Source of the DNA: an uncultured Pseudovibrio sp.
GTDB taxonomy: Bacteria; Pseudomonadota; Alphaproteobacteria; Rhizobiales; Stappiaceae
Reading direction: 5' to 3'
Length of the DNA stretch: 42,282 nucleotides
NCBI GenBank assembly: GCA_947502585.1
Contig: CANNAV010000020.1
Coordinates: 1-42,282 of the forward strand
Shown here: piece after piece, positions 7,296-15,938 of the stretch
Position numbering within the stretch: position 1 is the first letter of the stretch
Layout: each line of letters starts with the position of its first letter
Position numbers and translations under genes: made by a program
The notes under the pieces: model-generated
The model's input: the letters and a program-made list of their open reading frames with translations, nothing else
What the model was told of the DNA's origin: nothing
Databases searched by the model: none

Positions 7296-7925
7296 ATGGC
7301 TAAGGCTTATGAAGCAAAAGGAAAAACACGAATTCAGATAGAAAAGACCGAGAAGATCCTCGCAGCTGCGCTGGATGTGTTCTCAACCTACGGATTTCGT
7401 GGATCTACGATCGATCAGGTCGCTCAGCAAGCCGGCTTATCCAAGCCGAACCTTTTTTATTATTATGACAGCAAAGATGCCATTCATGCAGAGCTGATTG
7501 AACGCTTGCTCTACATCTGGCTGGATCCGCTGCATCAGCTCAATCCTGAAGGCGAGCCCATTGAAGAGATTTGCGCATATGTACACCGCAAACTTGAGAT
7601 GGCGCGGGACTACCCACGGGAAAGCCGTTTGTTCGCCAATGAGATCCTGCAGGGTGCTCCGCGCATAAGATCGCTGATTGCAGGCCCCTTAAAGTCGCTG
7701 GTGGATGAAAAGACAGTCGTTATTCAAGGCTGGATGAATGAAGGTAAGATAGTCGAAACAAATCCGTACCATCTGCTGTTTTCAATCTGGTCCACGACCC
7801 AGCATTACGCAGATTTTGATAGCCAGGTGCAGACGTTGCTTCCAGCAGATAAGTCCGCAGACCGCTTCAGAGAGGCCGCGACTTACCTTGACCGCCTGTT
7901 CCGCAAGAGCCTGGCTCCGGAGTAA
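7296..7925 (+). CDS. TetR-family regulator, RutR-like
   Basis: This cytoplasmic one-component repressor has about 209 aa. The N-terminal helix-turn-helix is clear: AALDVFSTYGFRGSTIDQV, then AGLSKPNLFYYYDSKDAI. The ligand domain keeps features of E. coli RutR (uracil-responsive regulator of pyrimidine use): IWLDPL, RKLEMARDYPRESRLFANEILQGAP, LVDEK, IQGWMNEGK and FSIWSTTQHYADF. The ATG at 7296 follows GGAAAAGAG; upstream in-frame starts lie inside a terminator hairpin and are unlikely. The CCAATTTGG palindrome at 7279-7287 overlaps the ribosome binding region and recalls the TTGACCA/TGGTCAA RutR box, so autoregulation is possible. The neighbour is an F420-dependent oxidoreductase. The assignment to RutR is by resemblance; its ligand is not shown. 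Confidence 0.82.
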   Translation: MAKAYEAKGKTRIQIEKTEKILAAALDVFSTYGFRGSTIDQVAQQAGLSKPNLFYYYDSKDAIHAELIERLLYIWLDPLHQLNPEGEPIEEICAYVHRKLEMARDYPRESRLFANEILQGAPRIRSLIAGPLKSLVDEKTVVIQGWMNEGKIVETNPYHLLFSIWSTTQHYADFDSQVQTLLPADKSADRFREAATYLDRLFRKSLAPE

Positions 7926-7937
7926 TCGGGAGCCGCC

Positions 7938-8699
7938 TCAAAGACGTGTTGTGGGGGTGATCATAGGCCCCTGCTCCGTTTGCAGAACATGCGCTTTTAC
8001 ACGGTAGACATCCTGCACGCGCTTTTCGGTCAACACTTCTTCCGGCGCACCATATGCAACCAGCTTTCCTTCCTTTAACATCGCCAACCGCGTGCAAAGG
8101 CGTGCTGCGTATGTCCAGTCATGCAGGCTGACAAGCATGGATGTGCCTTGTTGCTGTAGCTTCTGAAAAATCTCCTGAAGCTCCAGCTGGTGTTCCGGAT
8201 CAAGTCCTGCTGTTGGTTCATCTGCAATGATCAGCGGTGTTTTTTGCATCAGAGCTCTGCCGAGCAGTGCACGCGTTTTTTCGCCACCAGACACCTGCAG
8301 GACAGAGGCTTTTCTGATTGCATCCAGCCCCAGACCCGCAATCGTTTCCTCCAGTTCCCTCTTGTGTCTCGGTGTCCGTACAGAGCCTCCGACAGCTTCA
8401 CACCCCAACTCCAGAATGCGTTCTACAGACAGATCCCACGCAACCTCGCGCTCTTGTGCCATGTAAGCAACATGTTTGGAAAGCTGCCTGGCTGAGATGC
8501 TTTTAAGTGGTTGGTTGTTGTAGCATATATATCCATGGGAGCGGATTAGCCCGACCATAGCTTTCATTAAAGTGGACTTACCTGAGCCATTGGGGCCGAT
8601 CAATCCGACAATCTCACCTTTGTTAATCTCCAGATTGATTGACGTGAGGATGTTCCTGTGACCGTAGTTGACGGAGAGGTCTTTAAGTTGAAGCAACAT
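7938..8699 (-). CDS. btuD: vitamin B12 ABC transporter ATPase BtuD-type
   Basis: This cytoplasmic ATPase of about 253 aa drives cobalamin import through BtuC. Walker A GPNGSGKST is at residues 35-43. The signature is VSGGEKTRALLGRAL, Walker B is PLIIADEPTAGLD, and the switch histidine is in SLHDW. The start at 8699 overlaps the permease stop by one base (TGATG). The open frame continues far upstream but only as antisense to the permease, so the short form is chosen. It is the last gene of a btuB-btuF-btuC-btuD operon led by a cobalamin riboswitch. It converges on the TetR gene, with only 12 bases between the stops. Confidence 0.87.
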   Translation of the reverse strand: MLLQLKDLSVNYGHRNILTSINLEINKGEIVGLIGPNGSGKSTLMKAMVGLIRSHGYICYNNQPLKSISARQLSKHVAYMAQEREVAWDLSVERILELGCEAVGGSVRTPRHKRELEETIAGLGLDAIRKASVLQVSGGEKTRALLGRALMQKTPLIIADEPTAGLDPEHQLELQEIFQKLQQQGTSMLVSLHDWTYAARLCTRLAMLKEGKLVAYGAPEEVLTEKRVQDVYRVKAHVLQTEQGPMITPTTRL

Positions 8700-9697
8700 C
8701 AGATCAAAGCCCTGCGTTGTTTGATGAGCAGCCAAAGGAAGAATGGTGCACCGACGATAGCTGTCAGCACTCCAAGCTTGAGGTTGGATTGTGGGCCAAA
8801 CAGTTTCACAGCGATATCGGCCAGCGTCAGCAGGCAAGCCCCGGCAACAGCACTTGGCAGCAGAAGGCGTTGCGGCTCTCCGCTGACCATTTTGCGTAGC
8901 AGGTGTGGTACGATCAGGCCGATAAATCCGATTGTTCCCGTCACAGCCGTCACAGCACCAACGCTGGCCGCAGTGCCTGCAATGGCACAGAATCGTAATC
9001 GAGGTAATGAAACGCCCATGGTATGAGCTGTTTCTTCCCCCAAAGACAACGCATTGAGACCTTTGCCCGTGATGAACAGCAGGCTCCAACCGATGACGAT
9101 GAAAGGCGTAATGATGTATAGATGTTGCATGGAGCGGTCGTTTAGCGAGCCGAGCATCCAAAAGACGATTTCCATAGCTGCGAACGGGTTTGGCGACAGA
9201 TTGAGCGCCAGTGAGGTGAGTGCGGTCGCAATGCTGGAGATTGCTACACCTGCAAGAATCAGTGTGAGCGTCTGACCCCGACCTCCAGCCAGCATGGGCA
9301 GCAGGACAGCTGCAATCGCTGCTCCGAGCAACGCAAACGCCGGCAGCGCGAAGGGCATGGTGATTGTCAGCCCGGAATAAATAGCGATGACAGCGCCTAA
9401 ACTTGCAGAAGAGCTGACCCCAATCAGGCCTGGTTCAGCCAGGGGATTGCGCAATAGCCCCTGCAGTACCGCGCCGGACAGACCAAGCGTTGCTCCTGTA
9501 ATCAGGCCCAGCACTGCGCGCGGCACGCGGATTTCCCAAAAGACAATGGACAAGGGCGTTTTTTCTGCAGAAAATGCAGCTTTAGTCAGCTGCAGGAATG
9601 TCAAATCAGCAGCGCCGATCAGGAGCGAGGTCACAAACAGCACAGCGGCGATCAGGCACAGCGCCGTGATCAACGGAGCATCCGGATGCTTTGTCAT
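8699..9697 (-). CDS. btuC: vitamin B12 ABC transporter permease BtuC-type (FecCD family)
   Basis: This inner-membrane permease of 332 aa has about ten hydrophobic segments. FecCD-family signatures are WEIRVPRAVLGLITGATLGLSGAVLQGLLRNPLAEPGLIGVSS-type residues at about 54-95, and GTIGFIGLIVPHLLRKMVSG toward the C-terminus, where the coupling helix contacts BtuD. The first residues carry a hydrophobic segment after MTKHPDAP. The start overlaps the btuF stop by 4 bases. The family also moves haem and siderophores; B12 is chosen because of the riboswitch upstream. Confidence 0.87.
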   Translation of the reverse strand: MTKHPDAPLITALCLIAAVLFVTSLLIGAADLTFLQLTKAAFSAEKTPLSIVFWEIRVPRAVLGLITGATLGLSGAVLQGLLRNPLAEPGLIGVSSSASLGAVIAIYSGLTITMPFALPAFALLGAAIAAVLLPMLAGGRGQTLTLILAGVAISSIATALTSLALNLSPNPFAAMEIVFWMLGSLNDRSMQHLYIITPFIVIGWSLLFITGKGLNALSLGEETAHTMGVSLPRLRFCAIAGTAASVGAVTAVTGTIGFIGLIVPHLLRKMVSGEPQRLLLPSAVAGACLLTLADIAVKLFGPQSNLKLGVLTAIVGAPFFLWLLIKQRRALI

Positions 9698-10566
9698 TCG
9701 GCTTGCGCTCCTAATCTGGTGGCTTGTCTGGCCAGTTTACTAATAGCTTGCGTCACAAACGGCAGGCCACAAATGGTATACTTATCTTCGATCATGACGC
9801 GGCCACTGTTGCCGAGCGTACGTTTCAGGGCCGGGTGGGCGAGGAGTTCAAAAGCCAGTGCCGGTTTATCAGAGAACTGGGTGCCCTCAACAAGCAGCTG
9901 TGGTTCTTCGAGGATCAGCAGTTCCAAAGGCAATTTGCTTATGCCCTCCAGGCCCAGACTATTGGCAATATTCTGCAAGCCTGCGGTGGTGACCAACTCG
10001 TTGACGAGACTACTATCTCCCGCCGTGTATCCGTTGGCGTAGTAGACCCCTGCCCGCGCCCGATCATCTGGCTGAGCATCGATAAGCTGTTGTATTTCAG
10101 TTTCAAACTGGTGTGCCAGTGTCTCAGCTCGTTGTTCACGTCCCAGCACTTTGCCCAGACGGCGCAGTTCCCTGGCTATATCAGGGATTGTGCGAACGGG
10201 TGGAACCTGAACCACCGTTATCCCGAGACCACGCAGCATCTGCACTGTGGTCTGGGTTGTGTATGTTCCTGCAATTACCAGGTCCGGGTTCATCAGATAG
10301 ATTTCTTCTGCCCCGCCAAAGTTGACCGGAAAGGGCTTTGCCTCTTCACTCATAACGGAGAGCGATGGGTCAGACGCTAATTTGGAGACTGACACAAGTT
10401 GGTCTTTGCCAGCGAGCAGCATGGAGAACTGGTCAGTGCACAGGTTCATGGAGACAACTCGTCCAGGTGCCTTCGTCTCGCTCTGGTCAGCGCGTGCAAC
10501 AGCAGCACTGGCAGCCAGAATCACCAGAAACGCCATTTGCATGATCTTTTTGATCTTATTTCGCAT
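9694..10566 (-). CDS. btuF: periplasmic cobalamin-binding protein BtuF-type
   Basis: This periplasmic receptor of 290 aa captures corrinoid and delivers it to BtuCD. The N-terminus MRNKIKKIMQMAFLVILAASAAVARA is a signal peptide cleaved near residue 26. The mature part has the two-lobed FepB/BtuF fold, marked by RVVSMNLCTDQFSMLL, EEIYLMNPDLVIAG, and a long central helix (IARELRRLGKVLGREQRAE). It ends at 9694, overlapping btuC. It is 97 bases downstream of btuB. A single in-frame ATG begins the signal peptide. Confidence 0.85.
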   Translation of the reverse strand: MRNKIKKIMQMAFLVILAASAAVARADQSETKAPGRVVSMNLCTDQFSMLLAGKDQLVSVSKLASDPSLSVMSEEAKPFPVNFGGAEEIYLMNPDLVIAGTYTTQTTVQMLRGLGITVVQVPPVRTIPDIARELRRLGKVLGREQRAETLAHQFETEIQQLIDAQPDDRARAGVYYANGYTAGDSSLVNELVTTAGLQNIANSLGLEGISKLPLELLILEEPQLLVEGTQFSDKPALAFELLAHPALKRTLGNSGRVMIEDKYTICGLPFVTQAISKLARQATRLGAQAE

Positions 10567-10629
10567 TTCGACCTTAAAAGAGGCGTAAAGACAATGGAAG
10601 ACTACCCAAGCAGAATATTAACGCGCAAG

Positions 10630-10657
10630 ATGCCGCTCAGCTCGCACCGAGCGGCAT
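10630..10657 (-). other. hairpin between btuB and btuF
   Basis: ATGCCGCTC (10630-10638) and GAGCGGCAT (10649-10657) are perfect 9-base inverted repeats with a 10-base spacer. They lie just after the btuB stop. No U-run follows on the minus strand, so it is more likely a stabiliser or partial attenuator that lowers btuFCD expression relative to btuB than a full terminator. Confidence 0.55.
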
Positions 10658-10663
10658 ACTTAA

Positions 10664-12481
10664 TCAGAAACTGGCTGTAAGACCAGCGTAAACGGAAAGG
10701 CCTGGTGTCTGATAGCCCTCAATCCGCTCATAATCCTGATCCAGCAGGTTTTCACCACGGACATAGAATGTCAGATTCCCGGTGTACTGATAGGCGGCCT
10801 TAGCATTGACCAGAACGAAGTCATCCAGCTCCCCAACATCACCAAGATCTTCAATGCCAGAGACGTAACTGGTGTTGACGTTGAGGGTCAGTTCATCGAC
10901 AGGCTTATAAGTAGCGCCGACATTAACGTCATGAAGAGGTACACGCACCAGGCGTTTTTTGTCTTTTCCGACCGCCCATGTGTAAGTGTAGGCAGCATTG
11001 AAGCTCAGATTATCCAGAACATCCCAGTCAGCAGAGAGTTCTGCACCCTGGCTACGCGACAGGCCGTCGATTTGCTCGTATTTATTGGTCCAGGCAATAA
11101 GGTCTTCAGTCAGAATGTGAAAGTAAGTTGCGCTAAATCGTAATTTACCCTCAAAGAATTCCTGATCGACGCCTGTATCGAAGCTCACACTTGTCTCTGG
11201 CTTCAGGTCGGGATTTGGTCCCCACTTACCAAAAAGCTCACTCAGAGATGGCGCGCGGAAGCCATTACCGAAACTTGAACGAAAACGAGTCCCTTCGGTA
11301 ACCTGATAGGAGGTTGTTGCCCGACCAGACCAGTAGGTTCCGAAACGAGAATGATGATCCAGACGAGATGAAAGGGAGAGCCTCAGTTTATCTGATGGAT
11401 CGATCAAAGCTTCAACAAAGCCGCCAAAAATCCGGCTGCTTCCATAGTCTGTATAATTTTCATGCATCCAGTCACCACCGAAACTGACAGTAAACTCATC
11501 CGTCGCCTCAAAGGTGTTAAGAACGTCAAGTTTGTAACGATCGCCTTTGTAAGTCTCTATATCACTGCCGTAATTCTTGCGTGTTGTATCGACAATCTGG
11601 AATGAGGTGTCAGTTGTCATCCTCTCATCCAACCACGCAAAATTTGCACCTACTTTTCCCATGTACTGCTGAAAATCTTCCTCATCACGTCCATCCGGAT
11701 CAGTACCATCATATTCACTGTGGCTATCTGTCGTTCGGGCAACAAAGTACAGGTTTACAGACTCTGTAACATCAACAGAGCCTTTTGCCGAAAAGGTCAG
11801 GTTTTCATAGCCATCTTCATCTGCTGTCTCACCTTTGGGGGTTTTTGCACTAAAACCGTCCGTATGGTAACGTTGCGCATTTATGGCGATATCCGCCCGT
11901 TCAGACGCTGCTTTAAACCCATAAGAAGCGTTTACGGTACAGTAGCTGCCACCTTCAAATGTAGCGCCATGATTTACGGTACCAGGCTCAGCCCGTTTCG
12001 TGATGATGTTAATTACACCAGCAACGGCCTGCCCCCCGTAGAGAGCGCTCTGAGAGCCTTTAAGCACCTCAATACGCTCCACATCATTGAGCAACATATG
12101 CTCCAGACGTGCTTCAACCTGTAGCGAGCTAGGATCGGAAATATCAATTCCATCTACCAGAACTTTGGTGTAATAATTGTTCATTCCGCGCATACGTAGA
12201 GAGCTTGTTTTACCCGGGCCACCATTTTGCGAAAATGAAATTCCCGGGAGTTTTGTCAGGTATTCGGAGACAAACGTGGCTCCGTCGTTTTTCAGGTCTT
12301 CTTCGGTCACGACATGTGTTGTGGAGCCGACTTTGCCGGCTTCGGTTTCCGTTCTGTTGGCGATGACGATGATGTCATCAAGCTCTGTCTCGTTTGCGGA
12401 TGAGATAAGAGTTGAGCTGAGGAGTGCTGAGAGAGCTACGCCAGACTTGAGGGTAGCTGCGATCCAGGATGTGTTACGCAC
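10664..12481 (-). CDS. btuB: TonB-dependent vitamin B12 receptor BtuB-type
   Basis: This outer-membrane receptor of 605 aa takes up cobalamin with energy from TonB. A signal peptide (MRNTSWIAATLKSGVALSALL...) is followed by a TonB box-like DDIIVIANRTE near residues 34-44. The plug domain contains LPGISFSQNGGPGKTSSLRMRGM, VLVDGIDISDPS and VERIEVLKGSQSALYGGQAVAGVINIIT. The 22-stranded barrel ends in the aromatic terminus GLTASF. The start is GTG at 12481; an in-frame stop lies four codons upstream, and no good Shine-Dalgarno is seen. The size matches E. coli BtuB (about 594 aa mature). A cobalamin riboswitch precedes it. Confidence 0.9.
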   Translation of the reverse strand: MRNTSWIAATLKSGVALSALLSSTLISSANETELDDIIVIANRTETEAGKVGSTTHVVTEEDLKNDGATFVSEYLTKLPGISFSQNGGPGKTSSLRMRGMNNYYTKVLVDGIDISDPSSLQVEARLEHMLLNDVERIEVLKGSQSALYGGQAVAGVINIITKRAEPGTVNHGATFEGGSYCTVNASYGFKAASERADIAINAQRYHTDGFSAKTPKGETADEDGYENLTFSAKGSVDVTESVNLYFVARTTDSHSEYDGTDPDGRDEEDFQQYMGKVGANFAWLDERMTTDTSFQIVDTTRKNYGSDIETYKGDRYKLDVLNTFEATDEFTVSFGGDWMHENYTDYGSSRIFGGFVEALIDPSDKLRLSLSSRLDHHSRFGTYWSGRATTSYQVTEGTRFRSSFGNGFRAPSLSELFGKWGPNPDLKPETSVSFDTGVDQEFFEGKLRFSATYFHILTEDLIAWTNKYEQIDGLSRSQGAELSADWDVLDNLSFNAAYTYTWAVGKDKKRLVRVPLHDVNVGATYKPVDELTLNVNTSYVSGIEDLGDVGELDDFVLVNAKAAYQYTGNLTFYVRGENLLDQDYERIEGYQTPGLSVYAGLTASF

Positions 12482-12560
12482 GGGTTTGGTCCATCATTCA
12501 CAGCATCTATGCCAGATGCCATGCTGTTGATTGCATAGTGCGTCTTTGAAGAAAACTGGT

Positions 12561-12585
12561 TCTGACCTGTTGAAACGAGGTCAGA
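12561..12585 (-). promoter_or_regulatory. hairpin of the riboswitch expression platform (candidate terminator)
   Basis: TCTGACCT (12561-12568) and AGGTCAGA (12578-12585) are perfect 8-base inverted repeats with a 9-base loop. Read on the minus strand, the hairpin is followed by ACCAGTTTTCTTC. It lies between the cobalamin aptamer and btuB, where a terminator or anti-terminator would act. The U-run is short, so termination is uncertain. Confidence 0.45.
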
Positions 12586-12674
12586 TTCATTTCCATTCAC
12601 ACGCACTGTGAATGTCACCTGAACGGAGTACCGCCCCTTAGCACGCCCCGTGCCGTGGGTGAGTGACTGCATTT

Positions 12675-12856
12675 GGCAGGTCTCCTGGCTTGCGCGTCCT
12701 TATTCTTGCTCTGCCTTCCCAACATCGCTTTAAACAGCGTCATCAGTGGCATGTGTGAGCAACAACTCTACGCTTACAGTTGCGGGGGCAGCCACGGCTT
12801 TCCCAAATGGACCGTGTTCCCTTTTCATTTTTGTCTGATCTACAAAAATACCAAAT
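12675..12856 (-). ncRNA. cobalamin riboswitch
   Basis: On the minus strand, the aptamer core elements appear in the right order. They are GGGAACACGGT (about 12811-12821), then GGGAAAGCCGTGGCTGCC, the B12-box region CCCCGCAACTGTAAGCG (12771-12787) and the closing element GCCAGGAGACCTGCC (12675-12689). This matches the AdoCbl-type cobalamin riboswitch consensus closely. It precedes btuB by about 190 bases and should switch off btuBFCD when B12 is plentiful. The 5' boundary is estimated from the likely transcription start near 12858. Confidence 0.93.
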
Positions 12857-12864
12857 GCCTAGCT

Positions 12865-12893
12865 ATTGTTCAGATTTCAGGGGCTTCCGTCAA
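12865..12893 (-). promoter_or_regulatory. promoter of the btuBFCD operon
   Basis: On the minus strand, TTGACG (12888-12893) and AACAAT (12865-12870) are separated by exactly 17 bases. The predicted start, about 12858, lies just before the cobalamin aptamer. Confidence 0.5.
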
Positions 12894-12952
12894 CCGGCTT
12901 AGTGACGAACTTGATAAAGTTCGACTAATTACCTGCTAAACTCACAAAATTG

Positions 12953-13041
12953 CTGATGAGACCACACGAGCTGATCTTGCGATCCGACCTCTCAGGGCCA
13001 CATCGGCTCGTGGTACCCAGGCGGCATTCCTGTCTCATCAG
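12953..13041. repeat. large imperfect palindrome / structured region
   Basis: CTGATGAGAC (12953-12962) and GTCTCATCAG (13032-13041) are perfect 10-base inverted repeats. Inside them CACGAGC (12965-12971) pairs with GCTCGTG (13006-13012), leaving an unpaired 19-base stretch on one side (13013-13031) and a 34-base apical region. On the minus strand the structure follows the DMT pseudogene stop and is trailed by CAATTTTG, so it could be its terminator. The size and two-stem form are more than a simple terminator needs. Confidence 0.6.
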
Positions 13042-13045
13042 TTGG

Positions 13046-13937
13046 TCAGCTCATGAAAATCAAAGCACAGCCAGGAACAACGAAAAGTGCGCCGATCCAT
13101 GCTCCAATGGCAGGAAACTCTCTGGTTTGCCACCATAGAACAGGTAGCATCATGGCTGGTGTGGTTGCTGACAAGGTAGAAACAATGCCAACTTCGCCAC
13201 CGCTGAGTGCATAGAGGATCAACGTCATGCCAACTCCCACGCTGAGCATACCGGAGAACGAAGCCAGCGCTGCTATCTCTTTATTGATTGGGTTCGCCAG
13301 CCTGAATGGACGGCCTGGCAGGTAAAACAACACCAGCAACCCAAATGCCGCAATGGTGCAGCGCATAAGTGAAATCGCAACAGGATCTGCTCCACTTTCC
13401 ATAACAGGCGAATGATGATCGAGCCAACCGACTGGGAAAGTGCTGCCAACGTGCCGAAGAGGACACCGATGGCGACAGGTCCTCTAATCGCCTCCAATTT
13501 ATGGAGCTGGTCTTTGCGCTTCCCAAACGCAATGGCGAGAATAACGCCGACCAGAACGAACGAGATACCGACAAGCGCCTGAAATGAAAGTTCTTCTGAT
13601 AGAAACAGCCAACCTAGAAGCGCTGACATGGGCGCATTCATGGAAAACAGGATGGCTGTGCGACGCGGTCCCATACGGTTGAGCGTGAGGAACAGCAGTG
13701 TATCCCCATGAATATGCCGACAAAGCCAGAGAGAAAGATGAGAGAGGCGTGGCTTGAGTCAACTGTACTCCAAGTACCTGTCGCAAAGACATAGATACCC
13801 AAAAACACCACAACAAACCACATGCGCACGCAGTTGAAGCCAATGGCTCCAAGATGCGCAGCAGGTTTTGCAGAAATGAGACCACCGATAGCCCAGGTGG
13901 CAGCGGCACCGAGCGCGGCAACTTCAAATAAAAACAT
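13046..13937 (-). pseudogene. DMT/EamA-family transporter, broken by two frameshifts
   Basis: Three overlapping frames together encode one ten-helix EamA-type transporter of about 297 aa. The N-terminal part (13937 to about 13707) has MFLFEVAALGAAATWAIGGL. The middle part (to about 13408) has MGPRRTAILFSMNAPMSALLGWLFLSEEL. The C-terminal part (to 13046) has ESGADPVAISLMRC and VSTLSATTPAMMLPVLW. One base is missing in a short C run at 13704-13707 (GGGGGATACA expected on the minus strand) and one at 13407-13408 (CGCCCTG expected). Restoring each base gives continuous family sequence. It is either a recent pseudogene or the result of sequencing errors in short homopolymers. Confidence 0.8.
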
Positions 13938-14270
13938 GGGGTGACCTAACCGACGAATCTACGGCATTGGCGTAGATTGTGTACAAAACCCAACCAGCTC
14001 TAATGCTCTTGGATTTGCCGCGCAAGCTCAGTCTGGTGATGTTTAGAGCCGACCAACAGCTATTCAGGCAATAATATTTCTCAACTCAGCAAAAACACAG
14101 ATGAGCACCGATAACTAAGTTAGTTGCAAGTCCCCCTACTCAATCTTGAAGTTTACAGGTGCATTCGCTAGAGATTCTACGTAGAGACTTTATCGCTGTT
14201 CCTGCCTGATTTGCGTTTCTAACGCTCTTTCCGGCTCATTTGATTACCGGTTCTAATCTGGAGATTTTCC
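13938..14270. other. intergenic region between the DMT gene and fhs
   Basis: About 330 bases hold divergent control regions. AATCTACG (13956-13963) and CGTAGATT (13971-13978) form a perfect 8-base inverted repeat just upstream of the DMT start; it is a candidate operator or hairpin. GGAG at 14260-14263 is the fhs ribosome binding site. No small gene is seen. Confidence 0.5.
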
Positions 14271-15938
14271 ATGAAAGATATTGAAATTGCCCGCGCAGCA
14301 GACATGAAACCCATTGCGCGCATCGCTCAAAATCTGGAGATCCCGGAGGACGCTCTTGAACCTTATGGCCGGTTTAAAGCCAAGGTTAATCTGGATGCGA
14401 TGCCAGAGTTGAACAGCAAGCCATATGGAAAACTCATACTTGTTACCGCCGTCAATCCAACCCCGGCGGGAGAAGGCAAAACCACAACAACCGTGGGCCT
14501 TGGGGATGCACTTAATCGCATCGGCCTGAAAACAACCATCTGCCTGCGCGAACCGTCTCTTGGCCCCTGCTTCGGTATGAAGGGCGGGGCTGCTGGCGGC
14601 GGATACGCGCAAGTGGTGCCTATGGAGGACATTAACCTCCACTTTACAGGCGACCTGCATGCGATAACTGCCGCACATAACCTGCTTTCTGCGATGATAG
14701 ATAACCATATCTACTGGGGTAATACAGAAAATATTGATCAGCGTCGTATTGTCTGGCGCCGGGTTATTGACATCAATGACCGCTCATTGCGCTCTGTTAT
14801 CACTGGCCTTGGCGGGGTGAATAATGGCTTCCCGAGTGAGTCTGGCTATGACATTACGGTTGCTTCTGAAGTTATGGCCGTGCTTTGCCTTGCCGAAAGC
14901 CTGCAGGATCTTCAAAACCGTCTGGGTCGCCTGTTAATTGCATATCGCAAGGACAAAACACCGGTATATTGCCGGGATCTGAAAGCCGACGGGGCGATGA
15001 CTGCACTGCTTAAAGATGCCATCCGCCCTAATCTGGTTCAGACGCTTGAGAACAACCCGGCCTTTATTCATGGCGGTCCGTTTGCCAATATTGCGCATGG
15101 CTGTAACTCAGTGATAGCGACAAAGACAGCGCTTCGTCTTTCCGGTTGTGTGGTGACAGAAGCAGGCTTTGGCGCCGATCTTGGGGCAGAAAAGTTCTTC
15201 AACATCAAATGCCGTCAGGCTGGTTTGACGCCGAATGCCGTTGTTGTTGTGGCAACTGTCCGCGCACTTAAAATGCATGGCGGTGTAGCCAGGAACGACC
15301 TGACATCGGAGAACATCCCCGCGCTTGAGAAAGGCATGAGCAATCTGGAACGGCACGTGAAAAATTGTCAGCGTTATGGTGTACCTGTGATTGTGGCTAT
15401 CAACCGGTACGATCCTGATACACATCAGGAAATTGACGTGATCATAACACGGATGGAGCGCCTTGGCGTTAAAGCTGTGCCTTGCACACATTGGGCCAAT
15501 GGCTCGGCAGGTACTGTGGAACTGGCAACACTGGTCTCCGAAATTCTCCAGACAACACAACCGGACTTCAGACATCTTTATGAGGATGATCTGGCACTTT
15601 GGAAAAAGATCCGCCGGATTTGCAAAAAGATTTATGGTGCCTCAGAAGTCACCTGTGAGCAGGCTGTTAAAGATCAGCTCAAATCCTATGAGGAACAGGG
15701 ATACGGCCATTTTTCAGTCTGCATGGCTAAGACGCCTTATTCTTTCTCGACCAATCCGGCTTTGCCTGGGGCACCATCTGACTACAGCATCCATGTACGC
15801 GCGGTTCGTCTGTCCGCCGGAGCAGGATTTATTGTGGTGCTGACTGGCGATATTATGGTGATGCCCGGCTTGCCGCGCCATCCGGCAGCCGAAACTATCG
15901 GGCTTGATGAAAACGGTCAGATTGAAGGCCTGTTCTAG
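14271..15938 (+). CDS. fhs: formate-tetrahydrofolate ligase
   Basis: The enzyme joins formate and tetrahydrofolate with ATP to give 10-formyl-THF for purine and one-carbon metabolism. The length of 555 aa is full. The ATP site [12 protein letters not shown] begins at residue 63. Family signatures [39 protein letters not shown] residues, [25 protein letters not shown] and [11 protein letters not shown] are intact. The start ATG has TGGAG 7-10 bases before it. It stands alone. Its stop (15936-15938) overlaps by 4 bases the stop of the convergent lyase-like gene. In the same cell it could assimilate formate, or run in reverse to form it. Confidence 0.95.
   Translation: MKDIEIARAADMKPIARIAQNLEIPEDALEPYGRFKAKVNLDAMPELNSKPYGKLILVTAVNPTPAGEGKTTTTVGLGDALNRIGLKTTICLREPSLGPCFGMKGGAAGGGYAQVVPMEDINLHFTGDLHAITAAHNLLSAMIDNHIYWGNTENIDQRRIVWRRVIDINDRSLRSVITGLGGVNNGFPSESGYDITVASEVMAVLCLAESLQDLQNRLGRLLIAYRKDKTPVYCRDLKADGAMTALLKDAIRPNLVQTLENNPAFIHGGPFANIAHGCNSVIATKTALRLSGCVVTEAGFGADLGAEKFFNIKCRQAGLTPNAVVVVATVRALKMHGGVARNDLTSENIPALEKGMSNLERHVKNCQRYGVPVIVAINRYDPDTHQEIDVIITRMERLGVKAVPCTHWANGSAGTVELATLVSEILQTTQPDFRHLYEDDLALWKKIRRICKKIYGASEVTCEQAVKDQLKSYEEQGYGHFSVCMAKTPYSFSTNPALPGAPSDYSIHVRAVRLSAGAGFIVVLTGDIMVMPGLPRHPAAETIGLDENGQIEGLF

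Noticed and set aside
8700..9161. N-terminal extension of BtuD by 154 residues
   Set aside because: The extension is antisense-frame reading of btuC with unusual Cys/His/Arg content. The ATG at 8699 overlaps the btuC stop.
12436..12672. 78-codon minus-strand frame starting just after the cobalamin aptamer
   Set aside because: It covers the riboswitch expression platform, has no family resemblance, and runs 46 bases into btuB in another frame. The hairpins explain the region better.
12953..13041. Hammerhead ribozyme suggested by CTGATGAG
   Set aside because: The CUGAUGAG core is present on both strands only because of the palindrome. The required GAAA segment after stem II and the cleavage-site helix are missing.
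12953..13041. Integron attC site
   Set aside because: The R boxes (GTTRRRY and its complement) are not present at the arms.
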